Origin: Planctomycetota bacterium
GTDB taxonomy: Bacteria > Planctomycetota > Planctomycetia > Pirellulales > Thermoguttaceae
Direction: 5' to 3'
Length of the DNA stretch: 6,648 bases
Assembly: GCA_025356915.1 (NCBI GenBank)
Contig: JANXQG010000534.1
Location: 1 to 6,648, forward strand
Positions 4,397-6,648 of this stretch are shown piece by piece (within the stretch, counting starts at the first letter, position 1; each line of letters begins with the position of its first letter). The translations under genes were made by a program, and so were the position numbers. Under the pieces are notes generated by a model. That model ran no database searches. It worked only from the letters and a program-made list of their open reading frames with translations, and was not told the origin of the DNA.

Positions 4397-6648
4397 ACGA
4401 TATTGTCATTCAGCGAGTTACGAATTCAAGACAACGAAAGCAATTTCTCCAGCTTCCCTGGACTATCTATCGGAAAGACCCTTTCTGGATTCCACCGCTC
4501 CGCACGAATCAGGAAGAATTGGTGGGCTATTCCCACAATCCGTTCTACGACCAGAACCAAATCCAAACATTTCTTGCCTATCGTGGGGGTGAAGTTGTCG
4601 GCCGAATCGGTGCCATTTTGAACCAGGGCCACATCCATCGCTACGACGACCTTCGAGGATTCTTTGGCTTTTTCGAGTCGATCGACAACCAGGAGGTGGC
4701 CAACGAGCTGTTCAATGCGGCACGTGATTGGTTTGCCGACCAGGGGATTTTCAAGCTGCGAGGGCCGATGAACCCCTCGCTGAATGCGGAGGTGGGCCTT
4801 TTGATCGATGGCTTCGATTCGCCGCCGACATTTATGATGACCTACAACCCAGCCTACTATGAACGGCTAATAGAAAACTACGGCTTCCGAAAAACCCAGG
4901 ACTTGTACGCATTCTGGGGACATGTCTCGATGCTGCCCAAGGTCGCTGAGAAGCTGGCTCCCATCGCGGAACAAATCATTGAGCGTTACAACGTCAAGGT
5001 TCGGCCGCTGGACAAGTCTCGATTCCTCGAAGAGGTCAAATCGTTCCTGTCAATCTACAACCGCTCGATGACCAACACCTGGGGCTTCGTTCCCATGTCC
5101 GATGGCGAAGTGGAGCATGTTGCCAAGAGCCTTCAGCACCTCATCGTGCCCGAACTGGCGATCATTGTGGAAATCGACGGGCGGATCGTCGGGGTAACCT
5201 TCGGGCTATTGGACTACAACCCGCGTATCCGGGAAATCGATGGCCGACTCCTTCCCTTCGGCTTCATCCATCTCTTGCGCAAGAAGAGCCAGATCAAGAA
5301 GATCCGCGTGATCGCGACTAACGTGCTGCCCGAATACCAGTTGCACGGGCTAGGCTTGGTGCTCCTGCACGGCATCGTGCCCAAGGCGATTGAGTGGGGG
5401 ATCCAAGAGGCTGAATTTTCCTTTGTGCTGGAATCGAACAGCCTCTCTCGGGGTGCATTGACCAAAGGGGGGGCCAAGATCACTAAGACTTATCGCATCT
5501 ACGACATCGACTTTGATTCTGCCGAAGTCATGGCCCAGCGGCAAACGCGGCGACGTGCCGCCGTCCAGGGGCGGCTGGAAATTCGGCCGGTCGTCTCAGG
5601 CCGCGACCTCAAAGCCTTCCTCAACGTGCCCGAGCGGATTTATGCCGAAGATCCGCAGTCGATACCGCTGCTGCTGCTGGACCAGAAAGAGTTCCTCAAT
5701 CCCCGTGTGCATCCTTTCTATTTGCACGGAGCTGCCGAAAAATTTGTCGCCTACCGTGACGGCATCCCCCAGGGACGGATCCTCGCAAGCGACGACCCCC
5801 GCTATAATGCGGAACACAAGAGCAACACGGGCTGCTTTGGCATGTTTGAGTCGGCCGACGACCCGGAAATGGCCCAAGGGTTGGTCGAAGCCGCCTCAAA
5901 ATGGTTGCGAGACCGCGGCCGAACGGCGATCATGGGTCCGATCGACTATTCAACCAACTACCCCTGCGGCTTGCTGATCGAAGGCTTCCACACGCCGCCG
6001 CGGATTATGGACAACCATAATCCGACCTATTACAGTGGGCTTCTGGAATCGTGCGGTTTGGCCAAGGCCAAGGATCTTTATAGCTGGTGGTTCACGGATT
6101 CCAAGGACATGCGATCCCTATGGCGTGAACGTGCCGAACGGATCACGAACCGCGGCAAGATCACGATCCGATCCATCGATGTTCGCGACTTCGATGCCGA
6201 AGTGCAACGTTGCAACACCGTCTACAATGGTGCCATGGAACACAACTGGGCCTTTGTCAGCCTCACCGAGGCCGAGTTCCGCTACATGGCGGGCCGCTTG
6301 CGGCAACTGGCCGAACCTAAGATGGTGCTGCTGGCGGAGGTTGACGGTTACCCCGTTGGCTTCTCGATCACGTTGCCCGACATGAACGAGGCCGTGCGGC
6401 CGCTCGATGGCCGGTTGTTCCCCTATGGGCTGCCGATCAACCTCGTCCGTTTCCTCTGGCGGAAGCGCCACATCAAGACGGCCCGCATGCTCGTGCTGAA
6501 TGTGCTGGAAAAGTATCGCCGCCGCGGCATCGCCGAGATGCTGATCCTCAAAACCCTGGATTACGGCAAGAACGTGGCCCGCTACACCGGTGCGGAGCTA
6601 GGCTGGACCCTGGAAAACAACTACCTCGTGAACCAGACCATCGAAGCC
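4393..6648 (+). CDS. Tandem-duplicated GNAT-like acyltransferase (3' end outside window)
   Basis: The frame is open from ATG 4393 to the window edge, 752 codons with no stop. The start fits because the first strand of the domain begins within five residues. Two homologous units lie head to tail: residues 1-375 and about 395-752, joined by an Arg-rich linker (376-394). They align at a constant offset of 391 over the N-terminal half: FL..P...Y..DP..IP at 18-34 and 409-425; GP...S.N...GLLI.GF..PP starting at 124 and 515; NP.YY then DLY. The acyl-CoA loop (Q/R-x-x-G-x-G/A) is Q316-L-H-G-L-G321 in copy 1 and R709-R-R-G-I-A714 in copy 2, the latter canonical. ELGWTLENN (735-743) corresponds to EFSFVLESN (341-349). 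Copy 1 closes with TYRIYDIDF, so copy 2 should end some 15-25 residues beyond the window. There is no signal peptide, so it is cytoplasmic. The substrate is unknown; long GNAT proteins of this kind include, as I recall, E. coli YghO and possibly bacterial ceramide synthases, which would make a lipid or amine acyl acceptor possible but unproven. Confidence 0.88.
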   Translation, partial: MNDIVIQRVTNSRQRKQFLQLPWTIYRKDPFWIPPLRTNQEELVGYSHNPFYDQNQIQTFLAYRGGEVVGRIGAILNQGHIHRYDDLRGFFGFFESIDNQEVANELFNAARDWFADQGIFKLRGPMNPSLNAEVGLLIDGFDSPPTFMMTYNPAYYERLIENYGFRKTQDLYAFWGHVSMLPKVAEKLAPIAEQIIERYNVKVRPLDKSRFLEEVKSFLSIYNRSMTNTWGFVPMSDGEVEHVAKSLQHLIVPELAIIVEIDGRIVGVTFGLLDYNPRIREIDGRLLPFGFIHLLRKKSQIKKIRVIATNVLPEYQLHGLGLVLLHGIVPKAIEWGIQEAEFSFVLESNSLSRGALTKGGAKITKTYRIYDIDFDSAEVMAQRQTRRRAAVQGRLEIRPVVSGRDLKAFLNVPERIYAEDPQSIPLLLLDQKEFLNPRVHPFYLHGAAEKFVAYRDGIPQGRILASDDPRYNAEHKSNTGCFGMFESADDPEMAQGLVEAASKWLRDRGRTAIMGPIDYSTNYPCGLLIEGFHTPPRIMDNHNPTYYSGLLESCGLAKAKDLYSWWFTDSKDMRSLWRERAERITNRGKITIRSIDVRDFDAEVQRCNTVYNGAMEHNWAFVSLTEAEFRYMAGRLRQLAEPKMVLLAEVDGYPVGFSITLPDMNEAVRPLDGRLFPYGLPINLVRFLWRKRHIKTARMLVLNVLEKYRRRGIAEMLILKTLDYGKNVARYTGAELGWTLENNYLVNQTIEA

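Noticed and set aside
5513..5977. Plus-strand 154-residue frame inside the GNAT gene
   Set aside because: It is a shifted-frame shadow of the second GNAT unit, rich in Ser/Arg/Pro with no domain, while the main frame shows conserved motifs throughout.

Overview
The window looks like chromosomal DNA of a planctomycete (Planctomycetota, probably the Pirellulales side). The basis is inference from gene content: a coiled-coil protein ending in a QEDLN-RTQQL-type segment, a small exported partner, an exported squalene-cyclase-like toroid protein ending LPIFQR, and a secreted NPCBM/NEW2-domain protein, all moderately GC-rich and on the + strand. No rRNA, tRNA, CRISPR array, transposase or phage gene was seen. 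The minus strand carries only shadow reading frames.

Layout. Positions 1-944 hold the 3' end of a long coiled-coil protein. Its stop codon overlaps by 4 nt the GTG start of a small exported protein (941-1666), so these two are translationally coupled. A 215-bp gap follows, with an extended -10 promoter (TGGTATAAT, 1799-1807). It precedes an exported 346-residue toroid protein (1882-2922) built from six helical repeats, five of whose marker glutamines are spaced exactly 53 residues apart. Positions 2984-3162 look like a repeat element with imperfect inverted ends. Its right end lies inside the N-terminal coding part of the next gene (about 3016-4332), a secreted protein with four small beta-type repeats and a C-terminal NPCBM/NEW2 domain. 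That gene has no in-frame ATG before about residue 291.

The last gene, from 4393 to the window edge, runs off the end without a stop. It encodes 752 visible residues that are a head-to-tail duplication of one roughly 390-residue GNAT-like acyltransferase unit. Each half has its own acyl-CoA-binding loop and its own copy of the GP...N...GLLI-GF...PP signature. A ten-codon reading frame with a good ribosome-binding site overlaps its start codon in an ATGA arrangement.

Working together: the first three genes resemble an exported-protein module seen in planctomycetes, often downstream of MoxR/BatA-type genes (recalled, not visible here). Substrates and roles are unknown. The NPCBM protein may bind carbohydrate outside the cytoplasm. 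The double GNAT protein is cytoplasmic and probably a separate unit. The most unusual points are the tandem GNAT fusion, the repeat element that appears to have rewritten the start of the NPCBM gene, and the possible coupled leader frame before the GNAT gene.
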